NCBI GenBank assembly: GCA_947174805.1
Contig: CAMWKH010000005.1
Span: 1 to 64,000 of the forward strand
Direction: 5' to 3'
DNA from: an uncultured Roseburia sp.
GTDB taxonomy: Bacteria; Bacillota; Clostridia; Lachnospirales; Lachnospiraceae
DNA: 64,000 nucleotides
Numbering within the stretch: position 1 is the first letter of the stretch; the number at the start of each line of letters is the position of its first letter. The position numbers and the translations under genes were made by a program. Below are positions 18,712 to 27,684 of the stretch, one piece after another. Below the pieces are notes generated by a model. The model was not told where the DNA came from. It made no database searches and saw nothing but the letters and a program-made list of their open reading frames with translations.

Positions 18712-20169
18712 TTACTGCTCTAAGTCTACTGCATCCTGAGCTTCCTGCAATGCCTCTGCCACATCCTGGCCGTCTTCCATAATCGCATTCAGCGAGTTTA
18801 CATTAATGTAATCCTGCAAAATAAATACATTAGAGTTTACAGTAACAGCGCCAATCTCTTCTTTAATCTCATTTAATACGTCAAAAGGATTTGTCTTGAA
18901 GAATGAAATATACTGATTGGATGTATCCTTTGTAATCTTCTCGTCAGCCCATACGGAAGTGTTGCATACGTCAAATCCAAGTTCTTCCCAGATACCTACG
19001 CAGCCTTCATAGGAGCATTTTGCATAGGAGATAAACTCTGCTGCCAGTGCCGGGTCTGCGGACTGGTTCGTTACTACCGTACCGGTTCCACCGATACCTA
19101 CGGAACGGGGCTGGCCTTCTTCAAATACCGGACAGGGAGCAATAGCCCATTTTCCTGGTGCATCCATTGTGTCAAGTTCGCCGTTAGAATAGGATAAGAA
19201 ACGGCTCATATACCAAAGTGCCTTGGGGAAAGAAGCGATCTTCTGATCCATGATGATCTGGCGTCCGCCCTCTGTGTCAAGCTGTCCGTCTGGGGAAACA
19301 ACTGCAAGACCGTCGTTGATCCATCCCTGCTGCATGGTAAGCATTTTCTCCCAGGATGCCGGAACAGTTACTTTTCCGTCTGCATCTGTGTAGTCCTCGC
19401 CATGCTCTGCCATTGCAACCCATAACCAGTCGGTTCCGCCTGTGTCAACGGATGTCATTGTCACTTCACCGTTGGAAGCTTCTTTTACTTTTTCTGCTGC
19501 TGCTGTATAATCATCCCATGTTTTGATGGTGGTATAGTCTACTCCAAATGACTGAAGAAGCTCATCATTGTAATACATTACAGTAGCTCCAACATGGGTA
19601 GGCGCTCCGTAGTAGGTGCCGTCTTTTGCGTAAATGTCAAAACGGGACTCTACCAGATCTGCCTGATAAGGCGCAAGTGCATCATTTAAAGCGTACAACT
19701 GGGGCTCACCCTGTAAAAAGTTGGGGAACTGGCCGCGCTCGATATCACATAAATCCGGTGCGCCGTCCCCTGTCTGTAATGCCATGATCAGCTTGTTGTG
19801 CATATCTGCGAAGGGATATGTAGTAAATGTAATCTGAATCTGTCTGTCCGGATTCTCCTCATTCCACTTCTCAAGCATTTTTGCGTAGAAGTTATTGTGA
19901 AGTTCCACGAATGACCACATTTCCATATGTGTTCCGGAATCCGGTCCTACAGTACTCACTGCATCCGCCTGAACTTCTGTACCCTCTTCGCCCAAATCCT
20001 CGCCTGCGGCATCATCTGCCGCTGCGTCATCACCTGCCGCTGCGTCGTCTGTAGCTGCATTGTCTGCAGATGTGTCTTTTGCGGTATCTCCGCTTCCGCC
20101 GCCGCATCCTGCGAACAGGGAAGTTGCCATTGCTGCACAAAGCACTGCACTTAAAACTTTTCTCTTCAT
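18712..20169 (-). CDS. Sugar-binding lipoprotein of ABC importer
   Basis: Extracellular solute-binding protein (family 1) of the CUT1 importer. The signal peptide ends at a lipobox LFAGC (Cys22), followed by a Gly/Ala/Asp-rich disordered linker (about 23-70) and the binding domain. This includes NKLIMALQTGDGAPDLCDIE near residue 132, typical of this family. The gene is led by a GGAGGAAAAGGAG stretch and a 17-bp-spaced promoter. First gene of the operon and divergent from the ArsR-type regulator. Arabino-oligosaccharides are the likely ligand by context. Confidence 0.93.
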   Translation of the reverse strand: MKRKVLSAVLCAAMATSLFAGCGGGSGDTAKDTSADNAATDDAAAGDDAAADDAAGEDLGEEGTEVQADAVSTVGPDSGTHMEMWSFVELHNNFYAKMLEKWNEENPDRQIQITFTTYPFADMHNKLIMALQTGDGAPDLCDIERGQFPNFLQGEPQLYALNDALAPYQADLVESRFDIYAKDGTYYGAPTHVGATVMYYNDELLQSFGVDYTTIKTWDDYTAAAEKVKEASNGEVTMTSVDTGGTDWLWVAMAEHGEDYTDADGKVTVPASWEKMLTMQQGWINDGLAVVSPDGQLDTEGGRQIIMDQKIASFPKALWYMSRFLSYSNGELDTMDAPGKWAIAPCPVFEEGQPRSVGIGGTGTVVTNQSADPALAAEFISYAKCSYEGCVGIWEELGFDVCNTSVWADEKITKDTSNQYISFFKTNPFDVLNEIKEEIGAVTVNSNVFILQDYINVNSLNAIMEDGQDVAEALQEAQDAVDLEQ

Positions 20170-20195
20170 ACTTTTTTCTCCTTTTCCTCCTGATT

Positions 20196-20220
20196 TTTAA
20201 CCAAAATAATTTAGTTAAAC
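20196..20220. promoter_or_regulatory. Candidate operator in the binding-protein leader
   Basis: TTTAAC-12 bp-GTTAAA inverted repeat. On the minus strand its right arm reads GTTTAACTAA, and CTTTAACTAA occurs just upstream of the GH43 promoter (24998-25007). A shared regulator site is possible; AT-rich context makes chance a real alternative. Confidence 0.3.
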
Positions 20221-20330
20221 CTTAAAAGAAACCCTCTTTAAAAAATTTGCACACAACCGAATTTTACCATAATTTGGTGAGTTCGTCAGATTGCACATTT
20301 TTTTTTTTTTTTTGATTTCTTTATGGTTAT

Positions 20331-20359
20331 ATTGTACAGTTATCTTTCTAAAATGTCAA
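20331..20359 (-). promoter_or_regulatory. Promoter of the arabinoside importer operon
   Basis: Minus-strand TTGACA, 17-nt spacer, TACAAT. Leader to the ATG is about 155 nt and contains a 16-base A-run (T-run on the plus strand at 20298-20313). Confidence 0.85.
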
Positions 20360-20489
20360 CAGTTATTTTATATTTTTTAGTTTTTTCTAAAATATTTTTG
20401 GTTTTTGTTTATATTTAGAATAGACATAGAAAATATTATATTTTTTATTGCCATTTAAACACTGATTCTAAAGCTAAATTGAAAACACT

Positions 20490-20518
20490 TTGACATTCCC
20501 TGTTGTTTTTCGTATAAT
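20490..20518 (+). promoter_or_regulatory. Full-consensus promoter of the regulator gene
   Basis: TTGACA, 17-nt spacer, TATAAT: an exact sigma-A consensus, unusual for a regulator gene. Constitutive expression or control by a downstream block is implied. Confidence 0.9.
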
Positions 20519-20572
20519 TAGTGTAGTTTCCCTTTCATTTGAAAGTCAGAAGAGAAAGAAGAGGTGAATCCT

Positions 20573-21496
20573 TTGCTGCACATCACTTCCCTAAGTGAAG
20601 GCCTGGAAATTTTCAAGGCCCTGGGCTCCGATGTACGAATCGAAATCCTTAATATTTTGCTGGAAGAAAATAACATCAACATGAACGAACTGGCTTCCAG
20701 ATTGAATATTACCAACGGCGCCTTGACCAACCATATTAAAAAATTGGAAAGTTGCGGACTAATCACCGCCTCCGGTGAAGCCGCAGGACATGGAAACCAG
20801 AAAATCTGTTCCATTATTCAGGATAAAATTTTGGTGGAACTGGAAAAATCCGAAGATTTTGAAAATGTCTACCGCACGGAAATTAAAATAGGACATTATT
20901 CCAATTATCAGATATGCCCTACCTGCGGCCTGGCCACAGACCACACTTTAATCGGAGAAGTGGATGACCCCAGGTATTTTGAGCATCCCAGCCGGTATAA
21001 TGCGGACATCCTCTGGTTTTCCAAAGGTTATGTGGAATATGTCATCCCTAATTTTATTCCAGGGCAAAACCGCATTAACCAGATTTATATATCCTGTGAA
21101 TTAAGTTCGGAAGCCCCGGGCATCAATGAGAACTGGCCCTCTGATATCCGTTTTTATCTCAATGACATATGTATTGGAACCTGGACTTCTCCCGGAGATT
21201 TCGGTGATGTCAAGGGGATTTTCACCCCGGAGTGGTGGCCCCCAAACTGGAACCAGTACGGGCTTTTAAAATTAATTATTATCAATAAAAAAGGAACTTT
21301 TATTGACGGACTAAAAATTTCTGATGTTACCATTAATGATTTTAATCTGGATTACCGCAGTTCCTTAAGGCTTAAAATGGCCATAGAGGAAGATGCGGAC
21401 CATGTGGGTGGTTTAACCTTATTTGGAAAAAGTTTTGGAAACTACGGTCAGGATATTCAGGTAAGGCTTTACTATTCCCCTATGAATGATACTTAA
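20573..21496 (+). CDS. ArsR-type regulator with beta-rich sensor domain
   Basis: Probable transcriptional regulator of the arabinoside genes. Residues about 8-85 form a winged helix of the ArsR type (KALGSDVRIEILNILLEENN, then LASRLNITNGALTNHIKKLESCGLI). Residues about 110-307 form a Trp/Asp/Gly-rich beta domain with CPTCG, NENWPSDIRFYLND and WTSPGDFGDVKG, resembling carbohydrate-binding sandwich folds rather than a metal sensor. A TTG at 20573 is chosen because AGAGGTGA ends 5 nt before it; the GTG at 20564 lies inside that site. Divergent from the importer operon, so sugar-responsive control is likely. The sensor fold is inferred from residue pattern only. Confidence 0.8.
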   Translation: MLHITSLSEGLEIFKALGSDVRIEILNILLEENNINMNELASRLNITNGALTNHIKKLESCGLITASGEAAGHGNQKICSIIQDKILVELEKSEDFENVYRTEIKIGHYSNYQICPTCGLATDHTLIGEVDDPRYFEHPSRYNADILWFSKGYVEYVIPNFIPGQNRINQIYISCELSSEAPGINENWPSDIRFYLNDICIGTWTSPGDFGDVKGIFTPEWWPPNWNQYGLLKLIIINKKGTFIDGLKISDVTINDFNLDYRSSLRLKMAIEEDADHVGGLTLFGKSFGNYGQDIQVRLYYSPMNDT

Positions 21497-21512
21497 TGGT
21501 GCACATAAAAAC

Positions 21513-21543
21513 AGACGGCATATCCAGTATGCCGTCTATTTTT
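21513..21543. terminator. Bidirectional terminator
   Basis: AGACGGCATA-TCCAG-TATGCCGTCT perfect 10-bp stem with a T-run on the plus side and an A-run (U on the minus transcript) on the other. Ends the regulator (plus) and the DUF6171/GH51 operon (minus). Confidence 0.9.
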
Positions 21544-21784
21544 ACCACTTTTTTGCCGGACAGCGGCTCACTTTCCCCGCCGCCCGAAGTTCTACATAGC
21601 ACCCGCACTTTAAGCAGGTGCCCGCATTTAAATCCTTGCAGGATTTACAGATGGAAAGCCTCTCCTCATAGAGCCCCTCCCCCGCTGCATCCTCTTTCTT
21701 AATTGCCGCCTTATATCGGGCAATCATGTTCTGGTCCGCCTGTGCCATTTCCCGCAGCAGACATCTTTTACAGCCAGAAGCCAT
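21542..21784 (-). CDS. Small Cys-rich protein (DUF6171-like)
   Basis: 80-residue protein with seven cysteines: CKRC near the N-terminus, then CKSC, CLKCGC and SRC in the C-terminal half, a zinc-ribbon-like arrangement. The middle is helical (ARYKAAIKKEDAAGEGLYEERLS). It starts 1 bp after the GH51 stop with AAGG as its binding site. From memory it resembles the unknown-function family DUF6171 of Lachnospiraceae; the name is not verified. Function unknown. Confidence 0.75.
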   Translation of the reverse strand: MASGCKRCLLREMAQADQNMIARYKAAIKKEDAAGEGLYEERLSICKSCKDLNAGTCLKCGCYVELRAAGKVSRCPAKKW

Positions 21785-21785
21785 A

Positions 21786-23294
21786 TCACTGCCTTGTCAG
21801 GCGGATTTCCACCACGGAGCCCGCCGGAAGGGTAAGCTCAAAACCTCTTCCCATCTCTTTATATTCTTTAAAATCCTTCTCCGTCACTTTTTCCGGTGCA
21901 TCAAAATCATTGTAATCATGCAAATCAGCCCCGGTTACAATCTTTGCTTCCAAAACTCGGTATCCCTCTCCCGCAAGGAGCATTTCCACCTTCTCCGGCT
22001 CTTCTATGGAAAGATTGTTCAAAGTTACGGTAATCACCCCGTCCTCTCCCAAAGATACAGACTCCGTCACTTTGGGCACTTTCCATTCTTCCGTGCCGAT
22101 ATACTCCGCATCTGTCAGTTCGCTGGCCAAAAGGCTGGCCCCCTGGTGATGACGGTACATATGCATGACATGGTATGTGGGAGTCTTCACCATTTTCTCC
22201 CCCTCGGTAAGAAGCACTGCCTGAAGCACGTTTACCATCTGGGCAAGGTTAGCCATCTTTACCCTGTCGCAGTGTTTGTTAAAGATATTTAATGTGATTC
22301 CTGCCACCAAAGCGTCCCTTACCGTATTCTGCTGATACAAAAATCCAGGATTTGTCCCCGGCTCACAGGTAAACCAGGTTCCCCACTCATCCACAATCAT
22401 TGCCACTTTCTTTTGTGGGTCATACATGTCCATAATCGCCCCGTGACGGGTAATTAATGTGTCCATAAACAGGGCTTTTCCCAGGGTCTTGTACCACGCC
22501 TCTGCGTCAAATTCCGTAGCGCTTCCCTTTATCTCCCAGCCCTCCGGGTGGACATAATAATGAAGGGACAGCCCGTTCATAAATCCATCAAACTGCTCTG
22601 CATGGGAGAATGCCGTCTCCATAACACCCTTGGTCCAGAAATAGTCCTCCACATTGGCCCCGCAGCAGATTTTCTTTATGGGTTTCTCTTCGTTATAATT
22701 GCGGACATAAGTCTGGTAACGCCTGTACTCATTGGCATAGTGCTCCGGGGTCATATTACCCCCGCATCCCCAGTTTTCGTTGCCCACGCCAAAATAGTCC
22801 ACGCTCCAGGCTTCTTCATGGCCGTTCTTTTTCCGCATATCCGCCATGGGGCTTACCCCGCTAAATGTCATGTATTCCACCCACTCCGACATTTCCTGCA
22901 CTGTTCCGCTGCCTAAGTTTCCGTTCACGTAAGTTTTACATCCTAACTGGCTGCACAGCTCCATATACTCATGAGTTCCAAAGCTGTTATCTTCCACAAC
23001 CCCTCCCCAATGGGTGTTCACCATTTTTTTCCTTCCCTCTTTGGGTCCGATGCCGTCTTTCCAGTGGTATTCGTCTGCAAAACATCCCCCCGGCCACCGC
23101 AGCACCGGTATCTTTAACTCCTTTAACGCTTCCACCACGTCAGTGCGCATCCCGTTTTTATTAGGGATAGGAGAATCCTCTCCCACATAAATTCCCTCAT
23201 AGATGCACCTTCCCAAATGCTCGGAAAAATGTCCGTAAATCTCCGGCTCAATTCTGCCCAGTTTCTTATTATCGTTAATTACCAATTTTGCCAT
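21786..23294 (-). CDS. GH51 alpha-L-arabinofuranosidase (second copy)
   Basis: Cytoplasmic retaining arabinofuranosidase. Acid/base Glu173 in [12 protein letters not shown] and nucleophile Glu303 in [23 protein letters not shown] near residue 66 matches the active-site RxPGGxF motif. The ATG at 23294 is chosen for its AGGAGG site; an in-frame start 13 codons earlier would overlap the GH43 gene and has no site. Translated after GH43 in the same operon, 31 bp apart. It is closer to the bacterial AbfA type (GNENWG) than the first GH51, which has GNEMDG. Likely acts on arabinan oligosaccharides. Confidence 0.94.
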   Translation of the reverse strand: MAKLVINDNKKLGRIEPEIYGHFSEHLGRCIYEGIYVGEDSPIPNKNGMRTDVVEALKELKIPVLRWPGGCFADEYHWKDGIGPKEGRKKMVNTHWGGVVEDNSFGTHEYMELCSQLGCKTYVNGNLGSGTVQEMSEWVEYMTFSGVSPMADMRKKNGHEEAWSVDYFGVGNENWGCGGNMTPEHYANEYRRYQTYVRNYNEEKPIKKICCGANVEDYFWTKGVMETAFSHAEQFDGFMNGLSLHYYVHPEGWEIKGSATEFDAEAWYKTLGKALFMDTLITRHGAIMDMYDPQKKVAMIVDEWGTWFTCEPGTNPGFLYQQNTVRDALVAGITLNIFNKHCDRVKMANLAQMVNVLQAVLLTEGEKMVKTPTYHVMHMYRHHQGASLLASELTDAEYIGTEEWKVPKVTESVSLGEDGVITVTLNNLSIEEPEKVEMLLAGEGYRVLEAKIVTGADLHDYNDFDAPEKVTEKDFKEYKEMGRGFELTLPAGSVVEIRLTRQ

Positions 23295-23325
23295 ATTGTT
23301 TTCCTCCTGTCTTTTTTGCTGATTT

Positions 23326-24894
23326 TTATTCATATTTCACGCCCCAAAGGCTCTCATTGTCCCCTGCGGCAGAAAATGACATCACTTCTGTCCCCGCCTC
23401 GTCATTCATTTTACAGAACACGCCGCTGTAAGAAACACCCTCTATGGTAATATTCATATAATAGCTGTTATCCTTTGCCTCCCAGGTTCCCTCCACGTCC
23501 TTTCCGTAAACTTTTCCCCGTTTGGACAATACCAGTTTGTAAGGATTGGCAATTTTTTCGTTTATCTCTTTCCCCTGGTTTATTACAAAATACTCTCCCA
23601 CAAGTTCCTCTTTATCGTATCCTGTCTCCGATACCGTCTCACCTTCTGTGGCGTAGGGCAGCATACAGGGCCATCCCTCCTCGTTTGGAAACATTTGGTG
23701 CACTCTAGGCTCATGCTCCTCCCCTCTTTTCTCAAAGCGGGTGTGGAACACCACATATTCCCTGCCATCGTCATCTGCAAAGGCCGAGTTGTGCCCGGTT
23801 GCCATATAGGCCTGCTCCAAACTTGGCAGCATGTAATTGCCGGAAAGCTTCAGGCCAAATCCCGCATGGTCCTTATCCTTTGCCCAGGGCGTATTTCCGT
23901 TCATATCCACGTAATCTCCGTCCGGTGTTTTAGAGCGGAACACACGAATCTGATACCCTCCTTCTCTGGTAAGGGCACCGTAAGATACAAACAGATAATA
24001 GTAATCACTCTTTGCATCATACATAATATAAGGCCCTTCAATAGATTTGTGGCCGCCGCCCAAAAGACGTTTGCCATAATATGTATCCACATTATTCTCA
24101 GGGTCGTTTTCCGGGTGGATAGGAAGCCCCGTCTCAGCATCCAGCTCCAGGATAAAAATCCCACCGGACCAGGAACCATAGACCATCCACATCCTGTCCT
24201 CTTTATCATAAAATACCGTTGGGTCTATAGCATTGGGATATTGTTCAAAGTTATATTCCCTCAAGGGGGTGATATAATTTTCCTTTGCATAGTCCTCGCT
24301 CACATAGTCAAGTACGTCTGTCTCTGCCATCTGCTTTGCATTGGCAAATCCGGAATAGATAAAAGCTCCCTGCCACTCGTAAGGCCCCTGGGGAGTATCG
24401 GAAATGGCGTAGCAGAGGTTAGAAGCATTCCAGGTGGAAGTGGTACAAAAATACATGAAATATTTTCCCTGGGCTTTATTGTAAATCACATCCGGTGCCC
24501 ACACATGCCAGCTTCTGTCATCGGTGGGAATCAGGCTTTTCCGGCTTCCGGAATATGCAAATGCCTGGGAATTTTTCATCAAATCACCAAAAATAGGATT
24601 ATTAATAGAATACCCGTCTCCGATAGACTCCCAGTTTTTCAAATCATCTGTCACTGCTCCTGACATATGGGAACCAAATATGTAATATCTTCCATCCTCT
24701 CCTTTTATAATGGAAGGGTCATGGACACTGACTCCCGCATCTATGCTCTTTGCCGTAATGTCCTCATAGTTCACAGAAAAATCGCTGTCAATCTTTTCCG
24801 GGAAAATCTTGTCTGCATTCATAGCAACGGCCCCCGCACCCACTGCACATACAACTCCCGCTGCCAAAAGAATGATTATGTTTTTCTTTTTCAT
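23326..24894 (-). CDS. Exported GH43 endo-arabinanase-like protein
   Basis: Probable extracellular arabinan endo-1,5-alpha-L-arabinosidase. An N-terminal hydrophobic segment (about residues 5-25) without lipobox is a signal peptide or anchor. The five-bladed propeller follows, with catalytic Asp in VHDPSII, Asp in NAIDPTVFY and acid Glu in [13 protein letters not shown]-terminal beta-barrel (about 440-522) is typical of the longer GH43 arabinanases. The start at 24894 has AAGGAGA 5 nt upstream. First gene of the GH43-GH51-DUF6171 operon; it supplies oligosaccharides for the ABC importer. Confidence 0.92.
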   Translation of the reverse strand: MKKKNIIILLAAGVVCAVGAGAVAMNADKIFPEKIDSDFSVNYEDITAKSIDAGVSVHDPSIIKGEDGRYYIFGSHMSGAVTDDLKNWESIGDGYSINNPIFGDLMKNSQAFAYSGSRKSLIPTDDRSWHVWAPDVIYNKAQGKYFMYFCTTSTWNASNLCYAISDTPQGPYEWQGAFIYSGFANAKQMAETDVLDYVSEDYAKENYITPLREYNFEQYPNAIDPTVFYDKEDRMWMVYGSWSGGIFILELDAETGLPIHPENDPENNVDTYYGKRLLGGGHKSIEGPYIMYDAKSDYYYLFVSYGALTREGGYQIRVFRSKTPDGDYVDMNGNTPWAKDKDHAGFGLKLSGNYMLPSLEQAYMATGHNSAFADDDGREYVVFHTRFEKRGEEHEPRVHQMFPNEEGWPCMLPYATEGETVSETGYDKEELVGEYFVINQGKEINEKIANPYKLVLSKRGKVYGKDVEGTWEAKDNSYYMNITIEGVSYSGVFCKMNDEAGTEVMSFSAAGDNESLWGVKYE

Positions 24895-24953
24895 AGCCTT
24901 CTCCTTTTTCCACAAAAAACTGTTGCTTTTTATTGATTTTTCATTACATTTAT

Positions 24954-24982
24954 ACTATAACAAATCCATTCTCACTTGGCAA
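24954..24982 (-). promoter_or_regulatory. Promoter of the GH43-GH51 operon
   Basis: Minus-strand TTGCCA, 17-nt spacer, TATAGT. Leader about 50 nt. Confidence 0.75.
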
Positions 24983-24989
24983 TAGATTT

Positions 24990-25031
24990 CTTTAATATTA
25001 GTTAAAGTAATTTATTTTTATCAAAACTAAT
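24990..25031. promoter_or_regulatory. Candidate operator upstream of the GH43 promoter
   Basis: CTTTAA-TATTAG-TTAAAG (24990-25007) and, overlapping it, ATTAGTT (24997-25003) paired with AACTAAT (25025-25031). It sits directly upstream of the -35 box. Its TTAGTTAAA half-site recurs in the importer leader (20211-20219), so a common regulator is possible. Confidence 0.35.
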
Positions 25032-25040
25032 CCATGAAGC

Positions 25041-25066
25041 ACAAAAAAATGGCCATCACGCCATTC
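25041..25066 (-). terminator. Terminator after the truncated dCTP-deaminase-like ORF
   Basis: Minus-strand AATGGC-GTGATG-GCCATT followed by a run of seven T. Classic intrinsic terminator. Confidence 0.85.
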
Positions 25067-25080
25067 TTTTATATTTAGTA

Positions 25081-25743
25081 CTAAAACAATCTAAGACTCA
25101 CGATTACCGTCAGAATTGCAAGTAACGCTAATATACCAATGTAAATCCAAACTGTTTTTTTATTTTCCGGCTTATTTATGAATATTAAAATCAATCCCAG
25201 CATTATCACGATACAAAGCGCCAATGTAAGATTCATAACCCATATATATCGAAAATCAACTGCTGCCTGTGTAAATGCCTGATAATTAATAGTAAGCAAG
25301 GCAAATATAGCAACCATTATTCCCATAATCGTGAGTACATTCGCATAAATTTTCTGAGACAATCCCTCAATGTCTTCCTTTGCCCTCTTTACTTCCTTTC
25401 TGGTTTCCTTTTCGTAATCTTCCTTATAATTTCCCAACCCTTTATAACGGTCTTCATCCTGAAAAGCCGCTTTAGGCTGCGCACTATAGGGAACATCTGG
25501 AATCTGAGTTAACTGTTCAAAAATAATCTGGGCAATCCGCATCCCCTGAGCCAAAAGAATTATTTGAGAAGATATGTTTTGTACTCTCAAAAAAGCATAT
25601 GTCACATGCCCTGGCTGATAATGTGGACCGTCCACTTTCAATCCCTGACGCATTCTTGAATTCTTTTCAGCAATTCTCCCTAAAATTTGATTCGGGATAC
25701 TTAATTTTTCCTCAGTTTTAATGAAAACGGGCAAGCGAAATGC
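25081..25743 (-). pseudogene. 5'-truncated dCTP-deaminase-fold / membrane fusion
   Basis: The first ~110 residues of the open frame match the C-terminal half of the dCTP deaminase/dUTPase trimeric fold: PGHVTYAFLRVQN, LAQGMRIAQIIFEQL, then RYKGLGNY. A charged helix (about 105-130) and three membrane helices (about 130-217) follow. The N-terminal half of the enzyme, roughly 70 residues, is missing. The frame opens only inside the terminator hairpin of the upstream gene, has no ribosome binding site, and its first usable start is a TTG at 25734. It is best read as a decayed remnant of a longer membrane-bound gene. It could still be expressed from an internal ATG, but no supporting site was seen. 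Confidence 0.6.
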
Positions 25744-25751
25744 TTACCCGT
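25722..25751 (-). terminator. Terminator of the LRR surface-protein gene
   Basis: Minus-strand ACGGGTAAGC-ATTTC-GCTTGCCCGT stem (one T-G pair) followed by TTTTC. Located 12 bp after the LRR gene stop. Confidence 0.75.
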
Positions 25752-25762
25752 TCTTCATCAAT

Positions 25763-27652
25763 TTATTTTTCACAATGTAATTTTTTACTGTAGGCGAAAC
25801 ATGCCCCGCCCACTAAGAGAATAGCTCCAAAAAGGAAATAAATTCCATAATCTTCCACACCAGTTTTTGGCGTAGCGTCCTTGATATGAGGAGCAGCTGC
25901 AGTCACGGTAGGCGCTCCGGTACCAGAAACTGTAGTGGTTCCGTTACCCCAGGCTTTTCCGTCACCCTTGTTATCACCGCCATCTCCTGGATCTTCGGTG
26001 GGATTCTCTCCCGGATCTTCGGTGGGATTATTTCCTGGATCCTCGGTGGGATCCTCTCCCGGATCCTCCGTAGGCTGTTTCTGATCCAGGGCCTCAAAAA
26101 TATAATTATTTTCGTCCGCCCAGACTTCTGCCTGAGAACCGGTATATCCGTATACAATATCCGGCGTCCAATTACTCTGGACTCCAATAGAAGTAACACC
26201 TTTTGGTATAGTAACTGCCTGGATATTGCTTCCTGTAAATGCATCCGCCGCAATACTTGTAACAGAGTCAGGCAGTTTCACATTTGTAATATAGTTACAG
26301 CCGGCAAAAGCTCCTGCGGCAATACTTGTCACACCCTTGGGAATTGTGGTGGCCGTCTTTCCTGCAGGACACAGTATAAACTGAGAACCATCGGAAGAAT
26401 ACAGACATCCATCACTGGAAGAATAATTGGGATTTCCGTCTGCCACTGTAATATTTGTCAAATTCTCATCAGCATCAAATGCATTTAAATCCAGGCTTAC
26501 AAGGGATGCTGGAAGTGTAACACTTGAGAGATTACTGCATCCGGAAAATGCTCCGGCATAAATACTCGTAATACCCTCTGGAATATCTATCTGGGACAGG
26601 CTGATACAGTTATAAAACTGTCCCTGTGCAATAGTTCCCACCGCACCGTTTATGGTGACAGAGGATAGACCTGTACAATTTGCAAATGCAGATACACCGA
26701 TGTCCGTTACACTGGCGGGAATCGTTACAGATTCCAGATTGCTGCACCCGTTAAAAGCAGAACTTCCAATACTCTGAATTGTATTTGGCAGTGTAATGCT
26801 GATAACACTGGTATTTCCGTAAAATGCATTTTCTGAAATGGATGTGACGCCGTCAGGAATAGACACATATCCTCCTGGTCCGGAGTAACCTGTAATCGTT
26901 GTTCCATCCATAATAAAAGCGTCTGCACCGTCATTTACCTCAAAGACATCCACCGCATCTCCTACCGGTGTGACAGTCTTTGTGGACACCGTGTTCCACA
27001 CAGGATCTAACAATCCCAAATCGTCCACCTCTGACAGATCTAAGGTTTCCGTGTCCTCCGGTACCTGGGCTGTCTCTGTGGAAGGCTGTCCTGCTGCCGG
27101 TGTTTCGGGAGCAGGCTGGGGTGTTTCCGGGGCAGGCTGACTCTCTGCCGGAACTTCAGGTGTAGGTGTTTCCGGGTTTCCAGGCTGTGTTCCCTCTGCC
27201 GGTGTCTCACTGTCTTTTACCGTGTCATCCTGGTCAGATTTATCCGGCACATTTGGAGTTTCTGTGTCTGCCGGTGTCTCAGACTCTGCCGGAACTTCCG
27301 GTTCTACTGGTGTCTCAGACTCTGCCGGAACTTCCGGTTCTGCCGGTGTCTCAGACTCTGCCGGGGTTTCCGGCTCCGTCGGTGTCTCTGATTCTGCCGG
27401 AACTTCCGGTTCTGCTGGTGTCTCCGGCTCTGCCGGAACTTCCGGTTCTGCCGGGGGTTCCTGCTCCGCCGGGGGTGCCGGCTCCGCTGGTGCTTCCGGC
27501 TCTGCCGGTGTCTGCTGCTCTTCTGCAACTTCTACGGCTGCTTCGCCCTTTTCGTCTCCGTCTGCTTTTACCAGATTTGGTAAAATCATGGCCAAAGCCA
27601 GCGTCAACACTGCTGCGATGGCACTTGCACGTACCGCTAGACTTTTTTTCAT
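25763..27652 (-). CDS. LRR surface protein with sortase signal
   Basis: Wall-attached protein. An AAGGAGG site sits 6 nt before the ATG at 27652; an in-frame GTG two codons earlier abuts the site and is rejected. Residues 1-30 are a signal peptide. About 40-200 is a Pro/Glu/Thr repeat stalk (units like PAESETPAEPEV). About 230-510 is BspA-type leucine-rich repeats (ITLPNTIQSIGSSAFNGC, IPEGITSIYAGAFSGCSNL). Then come a DPTEDPGENPTEDPG linker and a C-terminal TPKTG, membrane helix and KK tail. TPKTG departs from LPxTG at position 1, and the class B sortase encoded just upstream is the likely partner. Probably an adhesin. Confidence 0.87.
   Translation of the reverse strand: MKKSLAVRASAIAAVLTLALAMILPNLVKADGDEKGEAAVEVAEEQQTPAEPEAPAEPAPPAEQEPPAEPEVPAEPETPAEPEVPAESETPTEPETPAESETPAEPEVPAESETPVEPEVPAESETPADTETPNVPDKSDQDDTVKDSETPAEGTQPGNPETPTPEVPAESQPAPETPQPAPETPAAGQPSTETAQVPEDTETLDLSEVDDLGLLDPVWNTVSTKTVTPVGDAVDVFEVNDGADAFIMDGTTITGYSGPGGYVSIPDGVTSISENAFYGNTSVISITLPNTIQSIGSSAFNGCSNLESVTIPASVTDIGVSAFANCTGLSSVTINGAVGTIAQGQFYNCISLSQIDIPEGITSIYAGAFSGCSNLSSVTLPASLVSLDLNAFDADENLTNITVADGNPNYSSSDGCLYSSDGSQFILCPAGKTATTIPKGVTSIAAGAFAGCNYITNVKLPDSVTSIAADAFTGSNIQAVTIPKGVTSIGVQSNWTPDIVYGYTGSQAEVWADENNYIFEALDQKQPTEDPGEDPTEDPGNNPTEDPGENPTEDPGDGGDNKGDGKAWGNGTTTVSGTGAPTVTAAAPHIKDATPKTGVEDYGIYFLFGAILLVGGACFAYSKKLHCEK
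27170..27520 (-). repeat. Tandem Pro-Glu-Thr coding repeat
   Basis: Near-identical units of 18 to 36 bp (such as GCCGGAACTTCCGGTTCTG on the plus strand) encode the PAE/PEV stalk of the LRR protein. Such arrays change length readily by slippage or recombination, so the stalk length may vary between strains. Confidence 0.7.
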
Positions 27653-27684
27653 TTTCACCCTCCTTAAGCATTATAGTTTTCAGG

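Noticed and set aside
20298-20313. 16-base T-run in the divergent arabinose intergenic region
   Set aside because: No preceding stem, so not a terminator; probably an AT-rich upstream tract. Its length may also be uncertain from sequencing.
27170-27520. Regular short DNA repeats that could suggest a CRISPR array
   Set aside because: Units are contiguous, of variable length and in frame with a Pro-rich protein; there are no unique spacers and no cas genes.
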